Origin: Amanita rubescens
Taxonomy: Eukaryota; Basidiomycota; Agaricomycetes; Agaricales; Amanitaceae
NCBI GenBank assembly: GCA_015039365.1
Contig: WION01000766.1
Span: 1-20,329, forward strand
Direction: 5' to 3'
DNA length: 20,329 nucleotides
Part shown: piece by piece, positions 8,776 to 17,942 of the stretch
Numbering within the stretch: position 1 is the stretch's first letter
Layout of the letters: each line of letters starts with the position of its first letter
Program-made: the position numbers and the translations under genes
Notes under the pieces: generated by a model
Seen by the model: the letters and a program-made list of their open reading frames with translations, nothing else
Told to the model about the DNA's origin: nothing
Database searches by the model: none

Positions 8776-10661
8776 GATATTCAAAGGTAGTGATAATTTG
8801 AAGAAACGACAGCTTCAAGTGGCGCTATTGCGCGGTATTCGTCCGGGCCGTGACAGAATGGGCTATGTGACCGTCCTTCTATATATAGCGTAGCTATATT
8901 TGTATATATTTATTTTATTTCTGGACCTATTGCTAGCCTCCTGTTGCTCGCTCGTATTATTCCAACGCAATGTCGCTAACTCGCGAAGCTGGTTAGCCAT
9001 GGTTTGAGCTATTGCGGAGAAGAGACGAGTGGTGTGGATTCTTATCAGAATTGTGTCGCGCTCCATATGGGGTACCCGAGGAGAGCAGATCTTGCACTAT
9101 CCTGCGTCGCAGGCGTTGACAGCTTTAGACGGCTTTCAACTTCCTCGAGTCCTTTTTTATCCTTCTCCGTTCGCACGGCTAAGCTCAGTTGCTACTATTA
9201 TTAGATCGTGTGCCAATCAACAATGATTGAACAGGCCCTACGTGTGTGTAGATCCTGGAAATATTGACAATGACAGACGCGCGGAGCTGATGTGTACTCT
9301 GTTGCTGCATTCTTTCCACCTAGTTTCTCCCTGAACAAGTTCTCGGCATTAACTTCGGTGCATTCACCTTCGTCAACGATTGGACGAAATTTTGTCGATG
9401 TGTGTGCCAAAAAAAATTCAAGCCGCTTTGCCGAGACCTGCATTAAGTTACGGCCCGACATTTCCCTCATTTGGGCCCCACTCACGTCACGTATCTGTTC
9501 ATTTTGGCTCACTTCTTCGCCGCGACGTCTATTTCGCGACGCCAACCATCTAAAGTCAGGTTCCTTTTATCGGCGCTATTCAAAGATAGGAATTGACTAA
9601 CTAGCTGTTTTTGTGCAAGTGCAATCAACTTGGCGTTGAAGGGTATACGACGTTCAATGGCCACTGTATGCTGAATGATCTAGTTCCTTCGAGGCCCAAA
9701 TCAGATTTCACAGAAAATGTCAAAGCTGTCAAACTTCTCAGCTTGTTCCCGATGTGCCGACATGAACTGTCAGGATCATAAGGTGGGGTATGAGAGCGGC
9801 ATTACGCTACTATTGCCGTGTACGTGTTCAGGTTCAACTACATTTAGCCTCGACTCGGCTACCTTTGTCACGTATATTTATAGACCGCCTTGATTTATCC
9901 GTCCATAGGTATTCTAAAGCGGAGATCCGGAGAAGCTCGATGGATCCATCATGCACGGCTCATAATAGCATCCCATCTTTCAGCTTGATTGTATATAACT
10001 TTTCTCTCGATAGGGTCAGCGAGCATCTCGCGGTAATTAATCACGAAGTATGTCACGCGCCGTGACATTTTTCTCCAGTTTCTTCTCCAGTGCACAAATG
10101 TAGGTGATCAACTGCGGACCATTATTGTGGTATGCCCGTGTTCTTCGCAATGATTTGGGAATTATAGCATTCGTATGACTGAGTCTCACATTAGATCGTC
10201 ACGTATGATCGTTGTTGGCACCCCAAAAAACGGATCCGGAGGGCAATGTCATGTCCAAACTTGATGAAAGTTGGCGCTTTGGTTGCCGGATATAGACAGA
10301 TCGGAAACCTGTTCCATTTTTCCTTCCTCCGTGACTCGCGGCTATATACAACTCACGGTGACAATCGCAGGAGTCGGAATCATTTTTCTGTGAGTTTTGG
10401 ATTCTACTTTTGGCTTAATTGACTTTAAGTGGTAAATATGTCTTTCAGCAGCATCAGTAGGAGCATACACTGTACACATAGACGAACATTTCGGCCGAGT
10501 CCTTAATCATGTCTCGACGACTATTTTGGGTATGCTTCGAAGTTTACAGGCTCGATTCCATATACAGTAGGTCCCACTTTTCTATTGCTCTTTTTGGGTG
10601 ATGTCCTGAGAGAGAATTGAGCTTGGTCTTCCCTTGCGTGGGTCTTGGAGTCGAGAGTTAT
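8776..10661. other. no gene recognised
   Basis: This holds open frames of 93-114 codons on both strands; the longest is minus 9545-9201 (114 codons, Arg/Glu-rich). None has a recognisable motif or supported introns. A TATA-like gctatatac lies near 10341-10349, and a TA-rich inverted stretch at 8880-8915. I support no gene. Confidence 0.35.
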
Positions 10662-11123
10662 TCAAGTGCGGGCCCTCGGAAGTCGTAGATGTTTGTCAGG
10701 CAAGTCGTTGCGACATATATGCCACACGCGCGTCGCTTCGATGACCCTGTTAGTGCGTTTCTCGGGCCTGCTCGTCAATTTTTGCTTTACGTGCGCAACC
10801 AGAGCACCGTCATGTGGTTCATGTTTCTGCAATTCTTTTCTATATTGTGAATTAGAAAAGACACCTACGCTGATACGGCCCCTAGCTAAAGAATATGTGA
10901 AGGAGATCAAGGAAAGAAAGAGCAGAACGTTGTCCAGCGCCTCTTGCCGCCTCTTGCCGTCGTACGTAATCAAGTGAAGAATTAAATGGTCGGATGACAG
11001 ATAAGATTCAAGATTTGCGTCATCTTCGTGTTTCTGCTTCGCGGCAGCCGTGAGCGTGGATTTAATTACAAGGGGAGCCAAGAATGAATGATAGTCTGAG
11101 TTATGGGCGAAAAGGCATGCCAA
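10662..11123 (-). CDS. hypothetical protein, 153 codons
   Basis: This is the longest single frame in the region without repeats. It starts MACLFAHNSD and ends at 10662. Composition is ordinary for a soluble protein (Lys, Glu, His and Leu spread evenly), with one hydrophobic stretch (VLLFLSLISFTYSLA) near residues 84-98. I recognise no family, and a 110-codon frame on the opposite strand overlaps it, so it may not be a gene. Confidence 0.22.
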   Translation of the reverse strand: MACLFAHNSDYHSFLAPLVIKSTLTAAAKQKHEDDANLESYLSSDHLILHLITYDGKRRQEALDNVLLFLSLISFTYSLARGRISVGVFSNSQYRKELQKHEPHDGALVAHVKQKLTSRPEKRTNRVIEATRVWHICRNDLPDKHLRLPRART

Positions 11124-11616
11124 CGACGAAGAGATATTTTAGGATGTGTGGATAAAAAAGACTTGGAAGCGGAAAGTCGTCGGAACGCGCCACTGATATA
11201 TTACCTGCGAATGTGCATCACGCGGGAACTTTTTCGTGGGCCAATTCGCCCTCCAGTTTTACCGTGAACTGCAGTGTGGAGTGAGAATGGATGGCAGACT
11301 TTCGAGGGAGGCAACAACTCGCCGAGGGTGGCGAATCCGAATTTGATGCAGGTGTCAGAAAGTGCACTGTGAGGCTTGATCAAATGCCACAAACAACGAT
11401 CTCGTTACATTCTTCTTCAGAACATCTCATGGTCTTAGATGGTGAGTGTTGGCAGAATTACATCCTCTCGTATCATGAGATTACAGAAAAAAGATTGCAG
11501 TAAATGGAACCCAGATCATGAACGATCATATGTCAAATAAGGTGGGAGAATATAGCGATGGATAAAGCTACTGGTCCATACAAGTCTAAGAATTTGGTTC
11601 TGGGGCGGAGTCTTAT
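11124..11616. other. no gene recognised
   Basis: Short frames only. The segment ends at the ancestral stop of the P3 array. Confidence 0.4.
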
Positions 11617-12560
11617 TTAAGCCTGGCCAGCATGGGGTGGAACTTCCGTGGGTCTTCCCATGGGGAGGAACATGGTCGGTGTCACGGGGCATAATATGGC
11701 CAGGAGTCTTCGGAGGGGGAGGAGGAATGACCGTGAGGTTTTGCCATGGGGAGGAACCTCATCAGAAGCGTCATCGCGGGGTTTATGTGACCAAGAGTCT
11801 TTGCAGGCGGAGGAGGGGCATGGCCGTGGGGCTTGCCATGGGGAGGAACCTCATCCGAAGTCTCGTCGCGCGGGTTGATGTGGCCAGGAGTCTTCGGAGG
11901 CGGTGGAGGAACATGGCCATGAGGCTTGCCATGGGGGGGAACCTCATCAGAAGTGTCATCGCGGGGGTTTATGCGACTAGGAGTCTTCGGAGGCGGAGGA
12001 GGAACATGACCGTGAGGTTTTCCATGGGAAGGAACTCATCAGAAGCATCATCGCGAGGGGTTATGTGACCAGGAGTCTTTGCAGGCGGAGGAGGGGCATG
12101 GCCATGAGGCTTGCCATGGGGAGGAACCTCGTCCGAAGTCTCGTCGCGCGGGTTGATGTGGCCAGGAGTCTTCGGAGGCGGAGGAGGAACATGACCGTGA
12201 GGTTTGCCATGGGGAGGAACCTCATCGGAAGTGTCGTCACGCGGGTTGATGTGGGCAGGAGTCTTCGGAGGCGGAGGCGGAGTATGGCCACGAGGCTTGC
12301 CATGGGGAGGAACCTCGTCCGAAGTCTCGTCGCGCGAGTTGATGTGGGCAGGAGTCTTCGGAGGCGGAGGAGGAACATGACCGTGAGGTTTGCCATGGGG
12401 AGGAACCTCATCCGAAGTCTCGTCACGTGGGTTTATGTGGCCGGGAGTTTTGGCGGGAGGAGGAGCATGGTGGGGTGGTTTTCCATGCCGGGAAACCTCG
12501 CCAGAAGTTGCATCACGGGGAACAATATGAACGGGAGTTTTGGCATGCGGAGGAACATGT
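11617..12560 (-). repeat. P3 array, about ten 93 bp His/Pro units
   Basis: The 31-residue unit contains RDETSDEVPPHGKPHGH, then VPPPPPKTPGHIN and Pro. Unit starts recur every ~93 bp from about 12505 to 11690. Units between about 12430 and 12060 are nearly identical, which suggests recent unequal exchange. Outer units are more diverged. Base losses shift the frame near 12035 (GAGGTTCC to GAGTTCC) and again near 11775 (AACCCCGCG). In a repeat frame the array ends EVPPHAGQA, then TAA at 11619-11617. Confidence 0.88.
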
Positions 12561-12705
12561 CCAGGGGCTTTACCAACGGGAGGAATCCCGGCGGCGGCAG
12601 CGACACTGATGAGGGCAAGAGCAACAATGCTACTGAGAGCAGTGAACTACATAAATGCGTCAGTGACCGCGATCATACTTTTTACAGCAAGAGTTGTACC
12701 TTCAT
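11969..12705 (-). CDS. P3: secreted His/Pro-rich 31-residue repeat protein
   Basis: Exon 1 is ATGAAG (12705-12700) and the intron is 12699-12647 (53 nt, GTACAA donor, CACTGAC branch, ATGTAG acceptor). Exon 2 runs 12646-11969, giving 227 residues. Splicing is essential: without it the ATG beside the acceptor is followed at once by TAG. Residues 1-22 form a signal peptide (MKFTAL.., ALALIS, AAAAG). The mature part begins IPPVGKAPGHVPPHAKTP and continues into five to six repeat units rich in His, Pro, Asp and Glu, with no Cys. A one-base loss shifts the last ~20 residues into a Leu/Arg-rich tail ending at TAA 11971-11969. With that base restored the repeat frame would run on towards 11775. Likely exported and disordered; function unknown. 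Confidence 0.8.
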
Positions 12706-12879
12706 TGTTATTCAGCGAGTAGGAATTCGACTTCGAAAACGAGCTAAGACGCTTGTCTGAAGAACGAAGGCAAAGTGGAGGCCTCTTTATACCTTTTCGA
12801 CGACGTTACACATGCCAAATTCAGTAGACAAAAACTTCTAGTTGTCTCATCCATGAAATGGCATATGCTGCGCCCGCAG
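12706..12879 (-). promoter_or_regulatory. P3 promoter and leader
   Basis: A perfect inverted repeat CTGCG-CC-CGCAG lies at 12868-12879. TATAAAG (minus strand) lies at 12791-12785 within CGTCGTCGAAAAGGTATAA. The leader has TTCGTTCTTCAGACAAG (about 12768-12752) and TTTCGAAGTCGAATTC. A further shared word, CTAGTTGTCTCAT, at 12838-12850 recurs in the orphan promoter at 13947-13959. Confidence 0.75.
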
Positions 12880-13913
12880 TATTACAATTAGCGGCTAGAA
12901 AAGCGGGATATGGCGATAATACCGTTTCGGAGGATCATCCCTGAAGGAGCTAAATCCAGACTTCGAAACCTGAACGGTAGTACTAATTTTGACCGACAGA
13001 TGAGTGGAGTCGGCGCACTAACTGCTGTCCGTTGCCGGTGTAACAACGAAAGTGGAGGTGCAGTGTGCAACCTCCGACGTTCCGATGCGGCCGTGCGAGT
13101 TCGGCAGCACCAAAGGGTGCTCATCCACTTCGGTCGCACTCGTCGGGTGTCAGGAACGATGAACTCAAGTGAGGGGAAGAAACTTGTATATCAAACTAAC
13201 TACGACATGACTATATACTGTATGCCTCGTGTACTACATGCGTCCGATCCGAAACGGCTGAGTCCGACACGTCGGAGCTGTCGGAAGTTGTCGGAACTGT
13301 CGGAACGGGGTCCCGAGGTCGAGGGTTCGAGTCCGTGATGAGGTAGTGAGTACAACGTACCCGGAATCGGTACGTTACACCGGTACGCTTATTTTAAACC
13401 ATCCGGCCATATTGGCCATTGCTTGAGCTACAGAGCACGATAGGGCGTCATCTTACGGCTGTCGACAATATCGGGTCTTGGCCCTGGGGTGTTTTGACGA
13501 ATGTCCACTACGATGAACGGGCGCAAACTAAGGCACATATTTCGGCAACATGTCCGGCAGGACGTTCTTTGGGAGTTTCCAGGAGTGTGAGAGCCATGGC
13601 TATCAACCTCGTCTTGTAAAAAAATCGATTGCGCAATTTTCTTTGTTTTGTTGCCTAACCAAAACTGTCAGCGAAATTTAGTTTTCGAAAACGCCGCTGT
13701 TAGCGGTTGCGAGATCATCCCCTAACCTGCACAAAACGTTCAGAGGTTGTTAACGTTGGTGACTCGGTATATGTCTTGTTCTGCCTTCCAAACGCGCACA
13801 TCCGTGTTCCCAGGAAATGCCGGCAAAATCGACATATCTATTATCAAGGAAGAGTTAGCACAAGAATGGATCTAAAGGAATGACATACCGTGTGATCAGG
13901 ATAGTCCGAAACA
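12880..13913. other. no gene recognised; short GTCGGA repeats
   Basis: A 142-codon plus-strand frame (12910-13338) is Arg-rich and unlike any family I know. At 13263-13307 there is an inverted repeat TCCGAC-AC-GTCGGA followed by four GTCGGA words 9-10 bp apart. Near 13681-13705 lie the palindrome GTTTTCGAAAAC and a small CCGCT/AGCGG hairpin. I support no gene. Confidence 0.4.
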
Positions 13914-13985
13914 TTTTTAATACCTCGACTACGTTGACAGAAACTCCTAGTTGTCTCATTCAAACGACGATTGCTGCGCGCGCAG
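13914..13985 (-). promoter_or_regulatory. orphan family promoter without a gene
   Basis: CTGCGCGCGCAG, a perfect 12-base palindrome, lies at 13974-13985. The word CTAGTTGTCTCAT at 13947-13959 and a decayed TATA/GTCGA block (plus letters tttttaatacctcgactacg, 13914-13933) follow in the family order on the minus strand. No ATGAAG exon, intron or signal-peptide sequence is visible to the left. It looks like the remnant of a seventh locus, closest to P3. Confidence 0.6.
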
Positions 13986-14926
13986 TCCAATAATTATCCC
14001 CGATGCGGTCGAGAAGCTATGATTTGCCGTAAGGCCAGCGCAACGTGCCAACTGACCATCGGCGGGGTAGTAATTTCGTGTTTTACTGCGGAAGCGCGAC
14101 GATTAAGAGAGTGCGGTCAAGCGGAGAGCGTTCCACAGCATGGCTTGAATATTCTTGACGTGTTTTTCAGGCCATTAGTGAGTACTAGTGAGCAGTATGT
14201 GACAGTGAGAATTGCTGGCGTGTCCAGTGATTAGTCATCCTCACCATCGTGGGAGAGTAAACAAACGTGGCAGTGACGGAATGTTGATAACCGAAATGAT
14301 CGAGGAAGGATCGTCGATCATCGATGTCATCGATCATCCCCGCCATATGTTGGGCACATTTCCAAAAATAGGAAAACTCGGTTACGGAACACCGCATGGA
14401 CTACCTTTGGAGTTGGCGGAGAGGTCGCGTAAATGAGTCAGGGAACCGCGTGTTATTCACGATCCACGCCAATCAAATGGGTCAGGATAAGTGCCATCGT
14501 TAGACCTTGTAGGACCGCAAAAATAAAGATTGCTTCTAAAAGAGACAGACGAAGCACCCGAGGATAAGACCGAGAGGTCTGATTGTCACACAGCAGGTAG
14601 TCATGAACACAACAGGCAATGCACAATTATTTCCATCTCGCATACTCTGATCCTGTTACATCAGACTACGTGAAAAGACAACGAAGTAGTAAGTGTTCTA
14701 TATGATGCGACCACTCAGTACTCTAGTTCTTGCAAGAGTCGTTTTGGCCAAGGTCAGCAAGTCTTTCCATCCTGCTGGCAGGTTGTAGAGGTTGCCAACG
14801 ATACATTGTCGGGGTTGCCCACTGTGCCGCAGAAATTACGTGGCGATCCGTTGCACGTGCAAGCAGACTGAACGCATTGCTACAATCGACCTCAGAACTC
14901 ATATCACGAGGGTGAGCAATTGATTC
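13986..14926. other. no gene recognised
   Basis: Only frames of 61-87 codons. A GATCG/ATCGAT-rich patch at about 14309-14340 contains overlapping ATCGAT palindromes. I support no gene. Confidence 0.4.
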
Positions 14927-15147
14927 TTACATCATTAGTGTACCAGTGTGGGATTCTGGTTGGTAGTAGTTTTGCCGGACCCTTGGTTCTGGGCGGGGGT
15001 TATTGGGTTTGGGTTCTGGTTGTACCCCGGCGGCGGCGGCGACACCAACGAGGGCGAGCGCAATGATGCTACCGAATGCAGTGAACTGAACAAATGCGTG
15101 AGTTGACTATGGTCATATAAAGTTTACAGCAGGAGCTGTACCTTCAT
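14927..15147 (-). CDS. P4: small secreted Pro/Asn/Arg peptide
   Basis: Exon 1 is ATGAAG (15147-15142) and the intron is 15141-15086 (56 nt, GTACAG donor, CAACTCAC branch region, TTCAG acceptor). Exon 2 runs 15085-14927, giving 54 residues with an intact frame. There is no ATG at the start of exon 2, so the six-base exon is the only reasonable start. Residues 1-21 are the family signal peptide (MKFTAF.., ALALVGV, AAAAG). The mature peptide would be ~32 residues: Pro-Glu and Pro-Asn rich first (VQPEPKPNNPRPEPR), then QNYYQPESHTGTLMM. It has no Cys and no internal repeat. It may be a small signalling or effector-like peptide, or a member that lost its repeat array. This is the shortest clean copy and the best evidence that the cassette itself is the conserved unit. 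Confidence 0.78.
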
Positions 15148-15333
15148 TGTTTTATAGTGAGTAAGGTTGAGAAGTCGAGTTCGAAGTCGAGGAAAGGTGT
15201 TTTGGTGAGGGACTGAGGGTAAATCGAGGCCTCTTTATACCTCCCCGCCCGATACATGCGTCAAGCTACATCGACCACCATTCCTCGTGATCTCTTCCAA
15301 AACAAGAAAAAACGGCATTCGCTGCGCCCGCAG
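15148..15333 (-). promoter_or_regulatory. P4 promoter and leader
   Basis: A perfect inverted repeat CTGCG-CC-CGCAG lies at 15322-15333. TATAAAG (minus strand) lies at 15239-15233, followed by AGGCCTCGAT as in P2, P3 and P5. The leader keeps the TCGAACTCGACTTC type of sequence near 15186-15172 but has lost most of the TTCTTCAGACAAG word. Confidence 0.72.
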
Positions 15334-17391
15334 TCCCGAGGAGGGACTACTATCATAATTAGGCGTAAGAGAATAAATTCGGTAATGTGTGGTAATGCGT
15401 GGAGACCGGAGGTTTGAAAGTCGATCGTTGACACGTGGTATGAAGTACCGTATACAACTGTAGGCTTTTGGAATTGGTGGTAGATGGCATAGTGTCGACG
15501 TGTCGTGGTGAGTGGATCATAGCCGGGGCGACCGACCACCTGGATATGTTTGAGTGTCCTTTACGATGACAAAATGTTTGTTGCGGCCATTACTTAAGTC
15601 TGAAAGGATATGCTCTCCGGGATCCTTGTGAGGTGTAAGCATGACGCTATAATGGGCGACCTTGGCTGTGAGCTTGGTCTTGCGACAAATCTCTTCGCTG
15701 TTTTGCAGCACGGTTGGCCGCTTGTAGGAGAAGTGAACCGGGCGCAAACTTTCCTCCGATATGCTCCTGGTCCATTAGGAAATGTACACTTCTCATCTAA
15801 ATGTCAGGGTGGTCAGTCACCAGGGGCGAAAAAGTGACACAAACCATCTATAGATGCTGCCATTTGTTAAGATGCTGCGGCTCTGATGCAGATAAACATA
15901 CCTTAGGTAAAGCCCTTTTGGTGAAACCATCGCGTTGCTACATGTCAACTGTCCGAGTGGCCCACGTGGCCAGAGCAGAGATTGAAATGGACTGCGGACA
16001 CACTCATATCACCCTCAAGCGCTCAGCAAAGTTTCGGTTGTGGTCGCCCGTGAGTTAGCCTGCTTCTCTCCGGATCTTCATTTGTTCCCTGTCGCCCGCT
16101 ACTTTACTCCAATAGCTGGTTTCCTTCCATGCCTCGAGTCGCGTGATGGCCGGTTGGGAAATAAAGCACCAATCACTGGCATGGCACTAGGAGAGAATGA
16201 AATCAACGCTTCACCGCCATCCGCATAAATTGAGTCATGTTCGGCCATTGCCAAATACAGCATACTTTCCCACCCGCACCGGAGAGCGAACAGCACTTGG
16301 TTAGAGTTCACGCGCTCTAATTCCGGGGTGGCGACGCGTTCGAGCTCGGGGACGATCTCACCAAAAGTGAGGTGGACGTTCTGCAGGTCCCATCGACTGA
16401 CGGCTCAGAGACGAGCCATTTAACATGTTCCGCCCAGCGTACTACGTGAACGAGAGGAGAACAGTATGGAAAGAAGCGAGGAAACGCTGTGTGAGACCCG
16501 GTAAGCCCTGCTTCCTCTATACTTCATATCTGATGGGCTACATCATATAGGCATATAGCACAGTTGATGGACATTGAAGAGAGGAATTGACCTAAAGACG
16601 ACGGGGGACACCACCAGAGGCAAGTGCATATCGCTCGTTTACGACTCTAAGTCGCATTTCATCAATCTAACATTATGGGACCAATGACCAGCCGTGGAGA
16701 GTATCGCAAAGAGAGCGCAATGCATCGAATCCACTACGTATTTCGCATTTTTGGTGGCATGGCAGCATTGTCCTACGCTCATCGTGATGCGCGACCGCAA
16801 GGGTGTTTGTTGCTGCACTGGGCGGCGGCGCTTGCGGCAGCCTTGAATGGAGAGGCAGTATCATGGATCGGTTAGGGTAGGAGTGGGAGTAGCAGCTTAA
16901 TGTCACGCTGGTTCACGACTGGGCCACGGTGGGTCACGGGAGTCGTTGTTGTCGTTTATGTCGATATGGCACGTGCCACAAGCTTCTTGAGGCTGCCGTA
17001 AATTTTGTTTCTAAAATGAACGCTTTACGAGCCATTGCGCAATCATCTGTCTCAAATTGTCCAATCTCTATACCGTCGTACTACGGGGACAAATATGGGT
17101 ACATCACACTACAGGGAACGCACAACAGAACGGAAACATAGAACAAATTTCACACGACAACAACTTCAAAGCTCAGTACCTTCTGCAAGTGACTTGAAAC
17201 CAAGGTCACAAGTCTCTCCACCTCTGAGACATTCGTAGAGGTGATCTTTAATACAATGTTCGAAGCGGGGTTCGAAAGCGGGTTTCCTGATGGCCGCAGA
17301 ATTCGTGCGGCCTTCCATCGCATCTGCAACTGGACCTCACGCACTACAACCACATATTAAAAATCAAATCACGGGCATAGTTGAGCTATTC
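15334..17391. other. no gene recognised; possible coding fragments
   Basis: Minus 15747-15517 (76 codons, with KVAHYSVMLTPHKDPGEH) and minus 16311-16099 (70 codons) have protein-like composition but no family I recognise and no clear partner exons. The rest holds only short frames. A real spliced gene here cannot be excluded. Confidence 0.3.
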
Positions 17392-17772
17392 TTACGTGTT
17401 TTGGGAAAGGCCAGGGTGTCCAGGAAAGCCTGGAGGGCCGGGATGTCCCGGGTCCAGGAGGGCCTGGGGGGCCGGGATGACCAGGGCCAGGAGGGCCAGG
17501 AGGGGCCTGGGGGGGCCGGGATGACCGGGGCCAGGGGGGCCTGGAGGGCCGGGATGACCAGGGCCAGGGCCGGGAGGGCCGGGGTGGCCGGGTCCACCGG
17601 GGCCGGGAGGGCCAGGAGGGCCAGGCGGGAAGGGTTCACGGGCCGCAATGGGACCAGCGGCGGCTGCGACGCCGATGAGAGCAAGAGCAATGACGCTACT
17701 GAAAGCAGTAATCTAGGCAAATGCGTAAGTTTACGACTGTCATAAAGGTTACGGCATGGACTCTACCTTCAT
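17392..17772 (-). CDS. P5: secreted collagen-like Gly-Pro-Pro protein
   Basis: Exon 1 is ATGAAG (17772-17767) and the intron is 17766-17713 (54 nt, GTAGAG donor, AACTTAC branch, CCTAG acceptor). Exon 2 runs 17712-17392, giving 108 residues. Exon 2 has no upstream ATG, so the tiny exon supplies the start. Residues 1-21 are a signal peptide (MKITAF.., ALALIGV, AAAA). After GPIAAREPF comes a collagen-like tract of Gly-Pro-Pro triplets with GPGHPG interruptions. A 20-codon stretch (17508-17449) reads hydrophobic RPLLALLALV.. in the literal frame, but collagen-like (PPGPPGPGHPGPPGPPGPG) one frame over. Both sides are in the original frame, so two opposite indels flank it. The end is GHPGLSQNT and TAA. 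Triple-helix formation or an adhesin role is inference from composition. Confidence 0.8.
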
Positions 17773-17942
17773 TGTTATGAGAAGTTGAGGATTCGAATTC
17801 AACACAGAGGCAAGAAATTTGTCTGTTGAGTGAAGCCGAACCAAGGCCTCTTTATAGCTTTTCGACGACGTTGCACAGAATGAATATGTGATGGTGATTC
17901 CTAACTTCCTCGTTCGAGAAACGGTATGTCTTGCGGCCGCTG
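17773..17942 (-). promoter_or_regulatory. P5 promoter and leader
   Basis: A diverged palindrome, ttgcggccgctg, lies at 17931-17942 in the position of the family site. TATAAAG (minus strand) lies at 17856-17850 within CGTCGTCGAAAAGCTATAAAG, followed by AGGCCTTGG. The leader has a diverged CAACAGACAAATTTCTTGCC that resembles the P2 leader. Confidence 0.7.

Noticed and set aside
12061..12426. Minus-strand Leu/Arg-rich frame (MRFLPMANLTVMF type)
   Set aside because: A second frame of the P3 repeat; it lacks the signal peptide and starts inside the array.
3265..12560. CRISPR-like or satellite explanation for the arrays
   Set aside because: Units are contiguous, codon-structured and follow signal-peptide exons; there are no unique spacers.
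12647..12652. RIP-like C-to-T mutation creating TAG after ATG in P3
   Set aside because: The TAG is the 3' splice acceptor of the shared intron, as comparison of all five loci shows.
11637..12760. Plus-strand Arg/Met-rich frames across the P3 array
   Set aside because: Same reason: antisense readings of the 93 bp repeat.
13324..13334. tRNA B-box-like GGTTCGAGTCC
   Set aside because: No A box, no matching acceptor stem and poor T-stem pairing around it; probably chance, at most a tRNA-derived relic.
3265..17712. Kex2-processed repeat pheromone-like precursors
   Set aside because: The units contain single Arg or Lys residues but no regular KR/RR dibasic sites between them.
17364..17720. 118-residue Leu/Pro/Ala frame at P5
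   Set aside because: It is one frame off from the exon that splices in phase to ATGAAG and gives signal peptide plus Gly-Pro-Pro; it starts at a non-family codon.
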